A stretch of 64,000 bases of DNA from Chitinophaga dinghuensis (GTDB taxonomy: Bacteria; Bacteroidota; Bacteroidia; Chitinophagales; Chitinophagaceae): NCBI RefSeq assembly GCF_003259435.1, contig NZ_QLMA01000005.1, forward strand, positions 372,001-436,000. Direction: 5' to 3'. Below are positions 1-9,041 of the stretch, piece after piece (within the stretch, counting starts at the first letter, position 1; every line of letters starts with the position of its first letter). A program made the position numbers and the translations under genes. The notes below the pieces were generated by a model, which had not been told where the DNA came from, searched no databases, and saw nothing but the letters and a program-made list of their open reading frames with translations.

Positions 1-285
1 TGCATCATTGACCTGATACATCGCGGATGTCATCGTCCCAGCGAAATGCACCGGCAATTACCGGAAGCCACGCCCAGAGTGATAGATATTCAACTCCGGG
101 AACTGGAAGTCTACGGGATAGTATGCAAAGAATTACAGCCCGGGTTTCCACTGCGCTCCGATTACTATCTAACTCCACTCGGCGAATCCTTGCTACCAGT
201 GATTTCCCTGATTGACAAATGGGGCGCCACTAATGCCGATCATGTACAGCAAGTGACTGCTAACCTGAACGCCTATACCGAATAG
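1..285 (+). CDS. HxlR-family transcriptional regulator, 5'-truncated by the window edge
   Basis: The frame is open from base 1 and ends at a TAA before 286, so only the C-terminal ~94 residues are present. The peptide reads as the wing and dimer helix of an HxlR-type winged helix: a QLRELEVYGIV recognition-end helix, then a hairpin with SDYYLTPLGESLLPV and a final ISLIDKW helix. The family consists of small DNA-binding repressors or activators, often responding to electrophile or redox stress. The internal ATG at 46 is probably not the true start because the HxlR homology continues upstream of it. The next gene in the same direction, a DUF2306 membrane protein, starts 64 bp downstream and could be its target. 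That link is inference. Confidence 0.85.
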   Translation, partial: CIIDLIHRGCHRPSEMHRQLPEATPRVIDIQLRELEVYGIVCKELQPGFPLRSDYYLTPLGESLLPVISLIDKWGATNADHVQQVTANLNAYTE

Positions 286-349
286 TTTTTCGGTTATTGA
301 CTCCGGTCATGTATATACGGACTTTTGTCTTTCAAAATCTGTATTGTAC

Positions 350-979
350 ATGAAAACGACGATTAGCAGCAACCAACCACTGCGCGAAATAGCCAATGTA
401 TTCCTATGGCTGGGAATAGTATATATCACCTGGACATTCATGCATCCTGCAGATCCTTATCTGCAATTTACTAAAGAGGTGCTGGGGCGATATTTCCCCG
501 TTAGATATTTCTTAATCCTGCATATCACCGCTGGCGGTGGGGCTATTATCCTTGGGCCATTCCAATTTTGGAAACGATTGCATGCCAATGGCTGGAAGCT
601 TCATCGTATTATTGGTACCTTTTATCTGCTGGCCGTTCTTGCCAGTAGTATCTGCGCCATTATACTGGCTTCCACGGCCTCTTACGCAGTAGGCTGGTCT
701 TATGCCTTCTCTTTACAAGTATGGGCCACCGTTTGGATCAGTTCCACTTTTATTGCCTACAGAATGGCGTTGAAACGCAAATTCAAACAGCACCAGGAAT
801 GGATGGTCAGAAGTTACCTTGTAACACTGGCATTCGTGATATCCGGATTATTACTGCGTACGCCCTGGGTAAAGGAGTTGGGCAGTCTGGCCGATGTTGG
901 TCCCTCCTTTTTCTGGCTGGGATGGGCTGTACCCATTTACCTCTATGAAGTCATTTTATCCGCCAGGAGAAAAGCCTGA
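350..979 (+). CDS. DUF2306 family membrane protein
   Basis: A polytopic inner-membrane protein of 209 residues with about six hydrophobic segments. Family marks are the HITAGGGAIILGPFQF segment followed by LHRIIGTFYLLAVL, the histidine-containing helices typical of DUF2306, a family of unknown function resembling quinone- or haem-binding four-helix membrane proteins. I start at ATG 350; an in-frame TTG at 344 would add only two residues. Its stop lies 3 bp from the stop of the convergent phosphoesterase, leaving no room for a terminator between them. The biochemical role is unknown. An HxlR regulator ends just upstream. Confidence 0.8.
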   Translation: MKTTISSNQPLREIANVFLWLGIVYITWTFMHPADPYLQFTKEVLGRYFPVRYFLILHITAGGGAIILGPFQFWKRLHANGWKLHRIIGTFYLLAVLASSICAIILASTASYAVGWSYAFSLQVWATVWISSTFIAYRMALKRKFKQHQEWMVRSYLVTLAFVISGLLLRTPWVKELGSLADVGPSFFWLGWAVPIYLYEVILSARRKA

Positions 980-982
980 TGA

Positions 983-1747
983 TTAAAACCGGGCCATCAT
1001 TCTGCCTTCTTCTCCGGGATACAATGATGGTACGGGATCTGACTGAAAAAGGGTTTTGGAATGAATATCCATGCCGGAGAGCCGGCCGTAAAATCCGGCC
1101 CCGGTATCCATATTCCAGACATTGCAGGCATGCATGGGATTATATTCATCGTAATTGAGCGTAGGGGTATGACCGATATAGATCTCCGAAAACAGCCGCA
1201 GCTTATGCGGGTACAATTCCGGATGCTCTGCCACTCTACTGTTCATCGTTCGGGCCAGTTCCCAGAGGGTACGGTCCCGCATGAGCACCGATACATCGCC
1301 CTGCGAAGCGGGCCCTCCATCCGCCGTATAACCGCCATGAATGAAGAGTCGGCCTTCTTCATCCTTGTAGTAGTAATGCATGTTCAGGAAAAAATGGAGA
1401 TGCTCCTGCATAGCAGCCGAGGAATAACCTTGATAGCTTTTTATCGTAGCAACGCCATGGTTCTTCATCCAGTCCATCCGGAACAAGTGTCCGCTTAACC
1501 AGGTCTCGCACATATCGTCATGATTTCCTTTAATGAATATGCAGGAAATCCGCGTTTGTAAATCTATGAGAAAATCTATGAGCTGCGCAGATTCCGACCA
1601 ACCGTCCACATAATCTCCCAGGAAAATCAGCTTGTCATGGGGCTGGGGATTTATCCGCTCCAGGAGCTGTTGCAAGGCACGGAGTCCTCCGTGAATATCT
1701 CCTATCACAATGGTTCTTTGGTTCTTCATTGTATCATCATTTTTCAT
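983..1747 (-). CDS. metallophosphoesterase, serine/threonine protein phosphatase-like
   Basis: A calcineurin-like (PPP-type) metallophosphoesterase. The metal-binding motifs appear in order near the N-terminus: GDIHGG, GDYVDGWSES, then GNHDD, with a later GHTPTLNYD motif. These are the dinuclear-metal ligands of the family, and spacing and order are normal. No signal peptide is seen, so it should be cytoplasmic. Likely activity is hydrolysis of phosphoproteins or of dinucleotides such as Ap4A; the sequence does not decide between them. Start choice: ATG 1747 is used. ATG 1729 directly precedes the RTIVIGDIHG strand and is equally possible, and an upstream ATG at 1807 would add an unlikely leader. 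The gene is divergent from the lipase-like gene. Confidence 0.85.
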   Translation of the reverse strand: MKNDDTMKNQRTIVIGDIHGGLRALQQLLERINPQPHDKLIFLGDYVDGWSESAQLIDFLIDLQTRISCIFIKGNHDDMCETWLSGHLFRMDWMKNHGVATIKSYQGYSSAAMQEHLHFFLNMHYYYKDEEGRLFIHGGYTADGGPASQGDVSVLMRDRTLWELARTMNSRVAEHPELYPHKLRLFSEIYIGHTPTLNYDEYNPMHACNVWNMDTGAGFYGRLSGMDIHSKTLFQSDPVPSLYPGEEGRMMARF

Positions 1748-1868
1748 AACTTCAAGATAGGCTTCTTTTGTGGGAATACCCATTCTATCAAACAAAAGTA
1801 ACGTCATTCCTGTTTATAGACCATCAGTATCTGAGCAACGTGCCGGCTCAACATCCAAATATCATCTT

Positions 1869-2834
1869 ATGGAAAGGTATCAATATTCCGCTTCCAACGC
1901 CAGGATCTGTATGACCTTAAGCGCCATTGCTTATGCAGAATCAATGGCCGCAACGGAGTGGCTGCTAACACAGCCAGCACTCGCTACCAATGCGGAATGG
2001 GAATTGCAATGGTATGGCGCGGCTGGAGAAAATGCCTTGTATTGTACTTACCATAAAAACAGTGGCGCATATGCCATTGCTGTACGTGGAACGGCATGGA
2101 AAGCGTTCTCTCATATTTTCGAAGACCTGGATGTACTTTCTGTACATCCCTGGCATAATGGATATATCGCCAAAGGCATCTGGGATGGCTTGCAAAATCT
2201 GGTATCTATTCTGAATGTCTCAGGCCATTCCATTATTCCTTATCTCCGCGAAACCTGTTTTCAGCAAAAAGAAGTACCTACTATTTATATCACTGGACAT
2301 GGCCTCGGAGGCGCACTGGCCACCGTTTTATCGCTATACCTGCAGGAACAACTGGGACAGCCAGCTAACCTGATCGTATATACGTTTGGTACACCGGGAG
2401 TTGGAAATGCTACCTTTGCCGCCTATTATGATCAGATCTTTAATACCATGCTCTGTCAGGCTTTCCGGGTATATAACGATAAGGATGTAATCCCTTATGC
2501 CTACGGCGCCTTGCAGGAAATCATGGAGAAAAACATTCCGGTAGCAATGAAAGGAATGCTGCAATTCTTCTGGGATAACAGTATCCGGGTGCTCACGGCG
2601 GTATTGCAGCAAATGGACCGGAAATATGTACAAACAGGCCCATATACACAGGTCCTCTCCAATGAAGCCATGCGGGTGACGCCCTATGATATACAACCTG
2701 TTCCTCCTGTGAACAGAGGCGCTCAGTTAAACAGTTGGTGGATGTATGAACATGGCGTCACTACCTATCTGCATTTACTGGAACTGCCTGCATTACCCGC
2801 AATACCTTATCCCATACCCGTTCCGGGGGTTTAA
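1869..2834 (+). CDS. lipase class 3-fold protein lacking the nucleophile serine
   Basis: A 321-residue alpha/beta-hydrolase of the fungal-lipase (lipase_3) type. The N-terminal half carries a VRGTAW oxyanion-type strand. The elbow follows a YITGH strand, and IVYTFGTPGVGN comes next, as in the family. A DKDVIPY Asp site (about residue 205) and a late EHGVTTYL His (about residue 297) are present. The nucleophile elbow, normally GHSLGG, reads GHGLGG: the codon at 2301-2303 is GGC, so Ser is replaced by Gly at residue 145. That should abolish ester hydrolysis by the usual mechanism. No signal peptide is seen. ATG 1869 is preferred; the frame extends upstream to 1770, into the region of the divergent phosphoesterase. 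Confidence 0.75.
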   Translation: MERYQYSASNARICMTLSAIAYAESMAATEWLLTQPALATNAEWELQWYGAAGENALYCTYHKNSGAYAIAVRGTAWKAFSHIFEDLDVLSVHPWHNGYIAKGIWDGLQNLVSILNVSGHSIIPYLRETCFQQKEVPTIYITGHGLGGALATVLSLYLQEQLGQPANLIVYTFGTPGVGNATFAAYYDQIFNTMLCQAFRVYNDKDVIPYAYGALQEIMEKNIPVAMKGMLQFFWDNSIRVLTAVLQQMDRKYVQTGPYTQVLSNEAMRVTPYDIQPVPPVNRGAQLNSWWMYEHGVTTYLHLLELPALPAIPYPIPVPGV

Positions 2835-2897
2835 AACTGCCATGTCCATAAAAAGGAATATCTTGCCACTTATTAGTGTTACCCAAATTTTATGTGA

Positions 2898-4550
2898 ATG
2901 AATAAAGAGCAGGAAACCATTGCCAAAGATATTGCTCAAGCCATATCTAGTCTGATTGAAAAGCTGAATGCCAAAGTAGATGCAGCCACTGTAGTAAAGC
3001 GAACCACCTTACAAGCCGGCGTTTTTGATTTTGTCAGATTCGAGTACAAAGATGGAGACATCTACCTCTACTCTACCGATGATGATTTCAGTGATGCAGA
3101 TATGCACCTGGAAGGCATTGCCGTACCAGGAGCGCTGACAACGCCAGCAGACGTAGCCTCGCTGGCCCAGGTACTGCATGAACATTTGTACCCCATTATT
3201 GCGGCCTATGATCAGCTGCCTATCCTGGATTACAAATTGGTTGTATACGGAGAAATTTTAGTAGGGCAGACACGGGTCCATATACCTGAGTATGTTCATA
3301 TTTCTACCTCTAAGAAACAATTACTGCAACGCAACATACAAACCTATCTCAACGAAAGGGTAACTAACGGCAACCACCCTACGAAAGAATTGGAGAGTTT
3401 CTTTTTGTCGAGGCACCTACTGGATGAAACGCTGCGCGGCCCCCTCGAAATGCCGGTGATTAAATCCGTTTTTGATAAGATACAGCAGCTGAATAAAGCC
3501 AACAAAGATGGATTAAAACAACACCGATATCACCAGATCAAGGCATTACGGAGCTGGGCGGAAAAACAATTCCTGCCTACCTACTATGATATCAGCAGTA
3601 ATCTATTTCAAGGTACCACATATACGCTGAAGGCTGCACATCCGGCAGCGTCGGCATCTCTGCTGGAGCTCCTGTTATATACTACCGTGATGATGATCCG
3701 CTATGAGCCGAATTATACCCGCCCTGTTGGCGTACGCTTTGCCGAGATAGCCGGCGAACTGGGCAACACCAGCGCCGCCACCCTGTTGCATTCCGGCACT
3801 GGCGCTTATGCGCCGCTCAAAACAGACGTTGTAGCCATAAAGGCAAATGATATCCTCGCAGTAGTAGAGATCCATATTCTCCAGGAAACAGCCGATGCCT
3901 ATGCACAGGCACTGCAATATCTTACGCAATTGTTACAGCAGGAGTTTCCCCGGAGTTATGCCATCAAGCTGAAATCCAAAGTGAAACAGCTGCTGGACAT
4001 TAAGAAACTGGGTAAGAAAGATACGCAGCGTTTCTTCGCAAACGCCCTTCAATACCCCACTTTATATCCTCTGTTGGAAGCCTACGCCAGAGTAGCTTTC
4101 GCGGAGAAATTTGAATGGTACACAGATGTGGAAGATGAGCTTTGCACCATGCCGGGTACCTATGCAGTATTTGGACTCGGACTCACAGATGATACCTGGT
4201 TTCCGCTGGTAAGGGACTATATGAAGCAGGTAGACAGCGAGCACCAGTCGGTTCAAAACCAATTTACAATTGCGTTTACCGCTAAATTTGGGGTACATCT
4301 CCCTACCATCCCTACCCTGGTTTCCTGTTTGCTGGCATGTCAGGAAATGAAGCCATTAAAGGAATTTGTTGCTTTTGAGCAACCAGAAAACCTGGGGCAG
4401 TTGCTGGCAGCGCTAAAGGAACAACCTGATTATAATGTGGAACATGTCATTGCACTGATCTGGGGCTCCAAACAGAAACTGGCTACAGCTGCCAAAAAGA
4501 AAGATGCACCACCTGCATTGCAACAATTACTGGCCCTCGCCGGGAAGTAA
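2898..4550 (+). CDS. hypothetical protein, 550 residues
   Basis: I do not recognise this family. The protein has no signal peptide and no transmembrane segment, so it should be cytoplasmic. It starts with a helical segment, then an acidic alpha/beta stretch (residues ~45-110), and is mostly alpha-helical afterwards with many Leu, Ala and Gln, suggesting an alpha-solenoid-like body. The C-terminus is Lys- and Ala-rich. It follows the lipase-like gene by 63 bp in the same direction and may be co-transcribed with it. Codon use and composition match the neighbours, so there is no sign of transfer. The coding call rests on the long uninterrupted frame and coherent protein composition. Confidence 0.8.
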   Translation: MNKEQETIAKDIAQAISSLIEKLNAKVDAATVVKRTTLQAGVFDFVRFEYKDGDIYLYSTDDDFSDADMHLEGIAVPGALTTPADVASLAQVLHEHLYPIIAAYDQLPILDYKLVVYGEILVGQTRVHIPEYVHISTSKKQLLQRNIQTYLNERVTNGNHPTKELESFFLSRHLLDETLRGPLEMPVIKSVFDKIQQLNKANKDGLKQHRYHQIKALRSWAEKQFLPTYYDISSNLFQGTTYTLKAAHPAASASLLELLLYTTVMMIRYEPNYTRPVGVRFAEIAGELGNTSAATLLHSGTGAYAPLKTDVVAIKANDILAVVEIHILQETADAYAQALQYLTQLLQQEFPRSYAIKLKSKVKQLLDIKKLGKKDTQRFFANALQYPTLYPLLEAYARVAFAEKFEWYTDVEDELCTMPGTYAVFGLGLTDDTWFPLVRDYMKQVDSEHQSVQNQFTIAFTAKFGVHLPTIPTLVSCLLACQEMKPLKEFVAFEQPENLGQLLAALKEQPDYNVEHVIALIWGSKQKLATAAKKKDAPPALQQLLALAGK

Positions 4551-4666
4551 ATAATAGAATATTCCATTTGCAGCGTTGGCGCTTGAAAAGTTCAGCAATA
4601 ATAAGCTGATACCACAAGCGACGACGCTGCAATTTTTTATTATTTTAGTCGTTATCCTATACGAGT

Positions 4667-6505
4667 ATGAAAGTTTTCTCTGTACTGTTGTTAACAGTCA
4701 TCTTGTTTGGCTGTCAGCATCCCACTACTGTCCCCCTGTTTCCTTACCAGGAGAATGGCAAATCCGGCTATATCGATCAACAAGGCAACGTTGTTATTGC
4801 CGCACGTTTTGCGGCAGTACAAGACTTTTCCGAAGAGCTGGCTGCTGTTCGGACAGACGGCTATTATGGCTATATAGATAAAGCCGGGAAGTTTATGATT
4901 GATCCGACTTATGATTATGCCACTCCTTTTTCTCAAGGGATCGCATTGGTGTACAAGGGAAGCATCGCGCGGTACATTGATAAATCCGGCCAAACGGTAA
5001 CGCCTGTATTTTTGGAAGGAGAAGTCGCCACCAATGGTACTGCCATCGTCACCAACTTCGGCGGAAAAAAAGGACTTATAGATACAACGGGGAAACTAAT
5101 CCTGGACACCACTTATCAGCAACTGAGCCGGGAGGAAGGCGGATTGATGTACGCTACTGATGCAAAGGGAACATTTCAACTACTGGATAAGAAGGGACAA
5201 CTATTGCCTTTCTATAACACCTATCCTACCTTATTTCCCTGGCGCGAGAAATATATTCTTGGGATATTAAAAAGCCCTGATAGTAGCCACAATGACAGGG
5301 CTGTACTAGATCTCTCCGCAAAAGAAATCATTCGATATAACAGCGCATTTGTTTATCCACTTGATTTGTCGGACGATAAAATAATGCTGGAGAAAACATT
5401 TAACTACACCAGGCATGAAACGGCACTATATGATTTAAAAAGCAAAGATACCCTTCTTAATAACGTGGAGGACTATACGCCTTTTAATAATCATTGGGCA
5501 CTGGTGAAGAATAAAGATGGGAATGTGATGATGGTAGGAAGTGCGGGAAACCTCATACCTACCAGCTTTAAATACTTTGAGAAACAGGGATTCCAGCATG
5601 GTTATGCCTTTGTAGCAACCGATAAAGGATACGGACTCATTGATACAACCGGCCAATTTGTTATTAACCCACAGTATAACCAGATTGTTCCCTATGGTAG
5701 AACAGTCAACACATTTTTCTTCGGAAAAATGGATCATAGCGATTATGGATTAATAGGCATGGCCAACAACTCAGGGCAAACGATTATACCTCCTGTACTC
5801 CAAAGTATTGACAAACGCGGATTTGTAAGTGGATTAATGCTATGCACAAAGGATAATTTATCGACTTACCTGGATACCAGTGGAAAGGTCGTCTGGCAGG
5901 AAAAAAAAGGCGCTACGTTATTACCAATGAACATCGATTATGTTCGGGATGGCGATTACTATGTCAAAGAAGAGGATGGATGGGGATATATAAAGTTCTT
6001 TCGCAGAATCCCTCCCTATAAATATTATTCCGTTCCCAAACCATTTCACCAGGATAACAAAGATCTCACAAAATCCTTACTGGTAAGGGTAGACACTGCC
6101 CACCAATACACTTTTGACCGGCAAAATAAAGGCTATAAAGTACAGATCTTAAACAATGCTGACACTTCTATTTCATTGCCTGTACAGGATTTTAAACTAC
6201 ATATGGTCCTGATGGCCTTCCTAAACAATCAGTGGGTCCCGATCGAGCAATTCCCTGTGGCAACTTGTGCACACCCAACACATACGTTTAATTTAAAGGT
6301 AGGATTTTTCTGGGAGCTGTTTTGTCCTCAATATGTAGGAGCCAAACAAGTACGCTTACGGATGGCATTGCGTTACTGGATAAGTACAGATGCCGCATTT
6401 GGCGAAGTATACAGCAATGAATTCAGTGGTAGTATAAATCCGGGCCAATTGTGGCGCAGCCAGGAAAACAAATTGCAATATAAGGTGAGCATATTCCAAC
6501 AATAA
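4667..6505 (+). CDS. WG-repeat lipoprotein, first of a tandem pair
   Basis: A 612-residue exported lipoprotein. A signal peptide ends in an LFGC lipobox with Cys at 17. WG-type repeats follow, with the GYIDQQGNVVIAARF, GYIDKAGKFMIDPTY, RYIDKSGQTVTP and GLIDTTGKLILD pattern in the first third. Another block lies around GLIDTTGQFVINPQY and YLDTSGKVVWQ. The C-terminal ~150 residues form a separate domain ending in NEFSGSINPGQLWR that is shared with the downstream paralogue. WG repeats are thought to fold as beta structures used for binding; no enzymatic function is known. It is probably anchored in the outer membrane. The next gene is a full-length tandem duplicate 76 bp away. Confidence 0.88.
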   Translation: MKVFSVLLLTVILFGCQHPTTVPLFPYQENGKSGYIDQQGNVVIAARFAAVQDFSEELAAVRTDGYYGYIDKAGKFMIDPTYDYATPFSQGIALVYKGSIARYIDKSGQTVTPVFLEGEVATNGTAIVTNFGGKKGLIDTTGKLILDTTYQQLSREEGGLMYATDAKGTFQLLDKKGQLLPFYNTYPTLFPWREKYILGILKSPDSSHNDRAVLDLSAKEIIRYNSAFVYPLDLSDDKIMLEKTFNYTRHETALYDLKSKDTLLNNVEDYTPFNNHWALVKNKDGNVMMVGSAGNLIPTSFKYFEKQGFQHGYAFVATDKGYGLIDTTGQFVINPQYNQIVPYGRTVNTFFFGKMDHSDYGLIGMANNSGQTIIPPVLQSIDKRGFVSGLMLCTKDNLSTYLDTSGKVVWQEKKGATLLPMNIDYVRDGDYYVKEEDGWGYIKFFRRIPPYKYYSVPKPFHQDNKDLTKSLLVRVDTAHQYTFDRQNKGYKVQILNNADTSISLPVQDFKLHMVLMAFLNNQWVPIEQFPVATCAHPTHTFNLKVGFFWELFCPQYVGAKQVRLRMALRYWISTDAAFGEVYSNEFSGSINPGQLWRSQENKLQYKVSIFQQ

Positions 6506-6581
6506 AGGATAAAAGTTGGATTCGGTTAATCAATGGCGCTGGCATTAACACTACCTTTATTTTAGTTTACTCAGCTACTAT

Positions 6582-8429
6582 ATGAAAAAAATTACGCTTC
6601 CATTATCGCTTATCCTCTGCATGATAATAGGCATGATGGAGTCCTGCGAAACCACTTCTTCATCCGGTTCTCAACCCAGATTTCTCATACAGGAGAATAA
6701 CAAGTACGGCTATATGAACGAGCGGGGAGAAACTGTTATCGCGGCCCGGTTTGCAGCAGCACAGCCTTTTTCAGAAGGCCTTGCGGCTGTGCGGGAAGAG
6801 GGTTTGTATGGCTACATTGACGAATCAGGAAGACCCGTCATTGCTTCAAAATTTGATTATGCGTTGCCTTTTTCTGAAGGACTCGCATTTGCTTATATAG
6901 GCGATATCGGCCAATACATAGACCGATCCGGGAACACCATCATTGCAGGATTCTCAGAAGGAGATGCTTTTCTCAATGGTAAAGCAATAGTAGGATCCAG
7001 ACTAAAACGCTACGGCTTGATTGACCGCACAGGGAAGTTATTAGTGGACACCATTTACCAAAACCTGATACTGTTGAAAGATGGACTCCTCTTAAAATAT
7101 AAGGGGGAAGACTCACCCTGGGAACTGACAGACAGCATGGGGCATCCGCATCCTGTTATGGAGGAAATTGTACATCTTCAGCCACCTTCTGATGGATACA
7201 TGATCGCCGAGCTAAAAACACCAGATTCCAAACATAATAACGCCCTATTATTAGATTCCTCCGCAAAGGAAATATTCCGGTATAACTCTAGTAACCTAAT
7301 GCCAGAAAGATTATCCGATGGTAAAATTATCCTTTCACACCCCGACTCAATAGGCCCAAATAGTGGATTCCTCTTCGATTTACATAATAAGCAAATCCTC
7401 TTAAGAGGAATTGGACACAGTCCAACCGGCTTTTCCAGTAACAGGACGTTTATGGAAGTAAATGATAAAATCGTTTTGGTAAAAGGTAACGGAGATACAA
7501 TTCCCTCTTCATTCAATAACTATAAACACAGCGGATTTCAATACGGCTATGCATTTGTAGAATCAGGCAACAAATATGGCATGATTGATACAACCGGAAA
7601 ATATATCATCGCCCCACAATATGAGGATATCCTGGAGTATCAGCAGACAGCCCAATACTTCTTTTTTAGTCAGCAGGATAAATCCGGAAAGGACAAAATA
7701 GGAATGGCCGACAGAACCGGCAAAACAATTATTCCTCCTTCCCTGGACGCCATTGCAGGGCAGGGATTTGTAGATGGACTTCTGTGCTGTTATAAAGACA
7801 GCCTGCTCTCCTATATTGATCAACAGGGGAAATTAGTGTGGCAAGAGAAACGTCCGTCTCCATTAGCACCGGTTAATGTCGACTACCAACTTAGAGGTTA
7901 TTGCCTTGTGGAAGAAGACACCACTGGGAAGATGCGGTTCTATGAAGAAGCAACGGCGCATTATCCACTGCCACAACCCATTAAAGACCGTGGCCAGTAT
8001 GCCGCTAATGCACTCCAAATAAAAGTGGACGCTGCTGTAATACCATTTGAAAAAGACTATAAAGGTTTTAAAGTACAAATCATCAACAATACTGACAGCA
8101 CCATTCAATTCGACGCACAGGATTACCGGCTGGCAATGAACATGCAAGCATATGTAAACAACAGCTGGCAAAACCTGGAACACCTACCGAATAGCTGGTG
8201 TGGAAACAGTTACTGGCAAATACCGCTGTCTGCCGGCAAATACTGGGAATTAGCCTGTCCTGCATATGAGGGCAGCTTAAAGGTGAGATTACGATTTTCG
8301 CTTCGGTATGCTAAAGGCCGGGATATGCAAGGAGAAGTTTTTAGCAACGAATTTGATGGAAGTATCAATCCTGGTCAGCTATGGAGAAAGGGCCGACATT
8401 ATGCTACGAATATAATGGACCCTTACTGA
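6582..8429 (+). CDS. WG-repeat lipoprotein, second of a tandem pair
   Basis: A 615-residue paralogue of the preceding gene, colinear along its length. The signal peptide has a MESC lipobox with Cys at 22. Repeats of the form YGYMNERGETVIAARF, YGYIDESGRPVIASKF, YGLIDRTGKLLVD and YGMIDTTGKYIIAPQY follow. The same C-terminal domain ends in NEFDGSINPGQLWR. The pair arose by tandem duplication and has diverged widely while keeping the repeat register and the C-terminal motif. Both genes are preceded by similar AT-rich stretches containing TTATTTTAG, possibly divergent -7 boxes. It is followed by a strong bidirectional terminator. Function is unknown; a surface or periplasmic binding role is inferred from WG repeats and lipidation. 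Confidence 0.88.
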   Translation: MKKITLPLSLILCMIIGMMESCETTSSSGSQPRFLIQENNKYGYMNERGETVIAARFAAAQPFSEGLAAVREEGLYGYIDESGRPVIASKFDYALPFSEGLAFAYIGDIGQYIDRSGNTIIAGFSEGDAFLNGKAIVGSRLKRYGLIDRTGKLLVDTIYQNLILLKDGLLLKYKGEDSPWELTDSMGHPHPVMEEIVHLQPPSDGYMIAELKTPDSKHNNALLLDSSAKEIFRYNSSNLMPERLSDGKIILSHPDSIGPNSGFLFDLHNKQILLRGIGHSPTGFSSNRTFMEVNDKIVLVKGNGDTIPSSFNNYKHSGFQYGYAFVESGNKYGMIDTTGKYIIAPQYEDILEYQQTAQYFFFSQQDKSGKDKIGMADRTGKTIIPPSLDAIAGQGFVDGLLCCYKDSLLSYIDQQGKLVWQEKRPSPLAPVNVDYQLRGYCLVEEDTTGKMRFYEEATAHYPLPQPIKDRGQYAANALQIKVDAAVIPFEKDYKGFKVQIINNTDSTIQFDAQDYRLAMNMQAYVNNSWQNLEHLPNSWCGNSYWQIPLSAGKYWELACPAYEGSLKVRLRFSLRYAKGRDMQGEVFSNEFDGSINPGQLWRKGRHYATNIMDPY

Positions 8430-8432
8430 TAA

Positions 8433-8469
8433 AAAAAGATAGCCACATCAATGATGTGGCTATCTTTTT
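8433..8469. terminator. bidirectional rho-independent terminator
   Basis: A perfect 18-base inverted repeat (AAAAAGATAGCCACATCA and its complement) with one central base, A-rich on the left and T-rich on the right. It can therefore terminate both the WG-repeat gene from the left and the convergent membrane-protein operon from the right. Confidence 0.9.
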
Positions 8470-8485
8470 ACTGATGTATAATCTT

Positions 8486-9028
8486 TTACTCCTTCCAGGA
8501 AGGAGGTTCCATATCACGGATGGCTGTTCCTAGTTTATTGGGACCAATCACTCCCGATATTTCTATTGCATCCCAGGTAGTAGCTGATGTCATGAGTATC
8601 AAACTGGTAGTGGGCGTTCTTCCTTCTACCCAGAAAGCAATATAAGCGCCCTGATAATCCTTCCAAAAATAATCTCTTTTAGCCACCTGTATTCTATCCT
8701 GGTCAACGATTATTTTTGTGGTCCCTGCCAGCCACTCAGACAGAAAAAATAAGGCGATTTCGCCCAACAATATCCCCAAAAAGATCCATCTATCTGTAGA
8801 AATACAAATTCCCAAAATTGTCATAAAGCCAAATAGGGAAAGAAGTATTCTCATCATCCAATTCACGCCCTTCACCTCTATTGCCCCACTGCTGTTCTTC
8901 TTTGCAGGATTATAGTATGCATAACTTCTGGCGGGTTTGACCGCAACATATTTATCCTTCTCCGTATAATATATGTCAGGAATTCCCAGCTGCCGATAAA
9001 TCCCGGCTTTTACATCATCTGTTGTCAT
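8486..9028 (-). CDS. small membrane protein, third of three tandem paralogues
   Basis: A 180-residue protein of unrecognised family. Layout: a short helical N-terminus (DDVKAGIYRQLG), a PARSYAYYNPAKKNSSGAIEV segment, and a pair of hydrophobic helices around residues 60-105. A mainly beta C-terminal domain follows, with DYFWKDYQGAYIAFW and the terminal GTAIRDMEPPSWKE. The hairpin-plus-beta layout resembles bacterial PH-like membrane proteins, but this is only a structural guess. The first possible start is TTG 9034; ATG 9028 matches the MTTxD start of its neighbour and is used. It lies 13 bp after the preceding paralogue, at the end of a four-gene operon with a terminator at its 3' side. Confidence 0.8.
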   Translation of the reverse strand: MTTDDVKAGIYRQLGIPDIYYTEKDKYVAVKPARSYAYYNPAKKNSSGAIEVKGVNWMMRILLSLFGFMTILGICISTDRWIFLGILLGEIALFFLSEWLAGTTKIIVDQDRIQVAKRDYFWKDYQGAYIAFWVEGRTPTTSLILMTSATTWDAIEISGVIGPNKLGTAIRDMEPPSWKE

Positions 9029-9041
9029 TGTCAAAAGGAGA

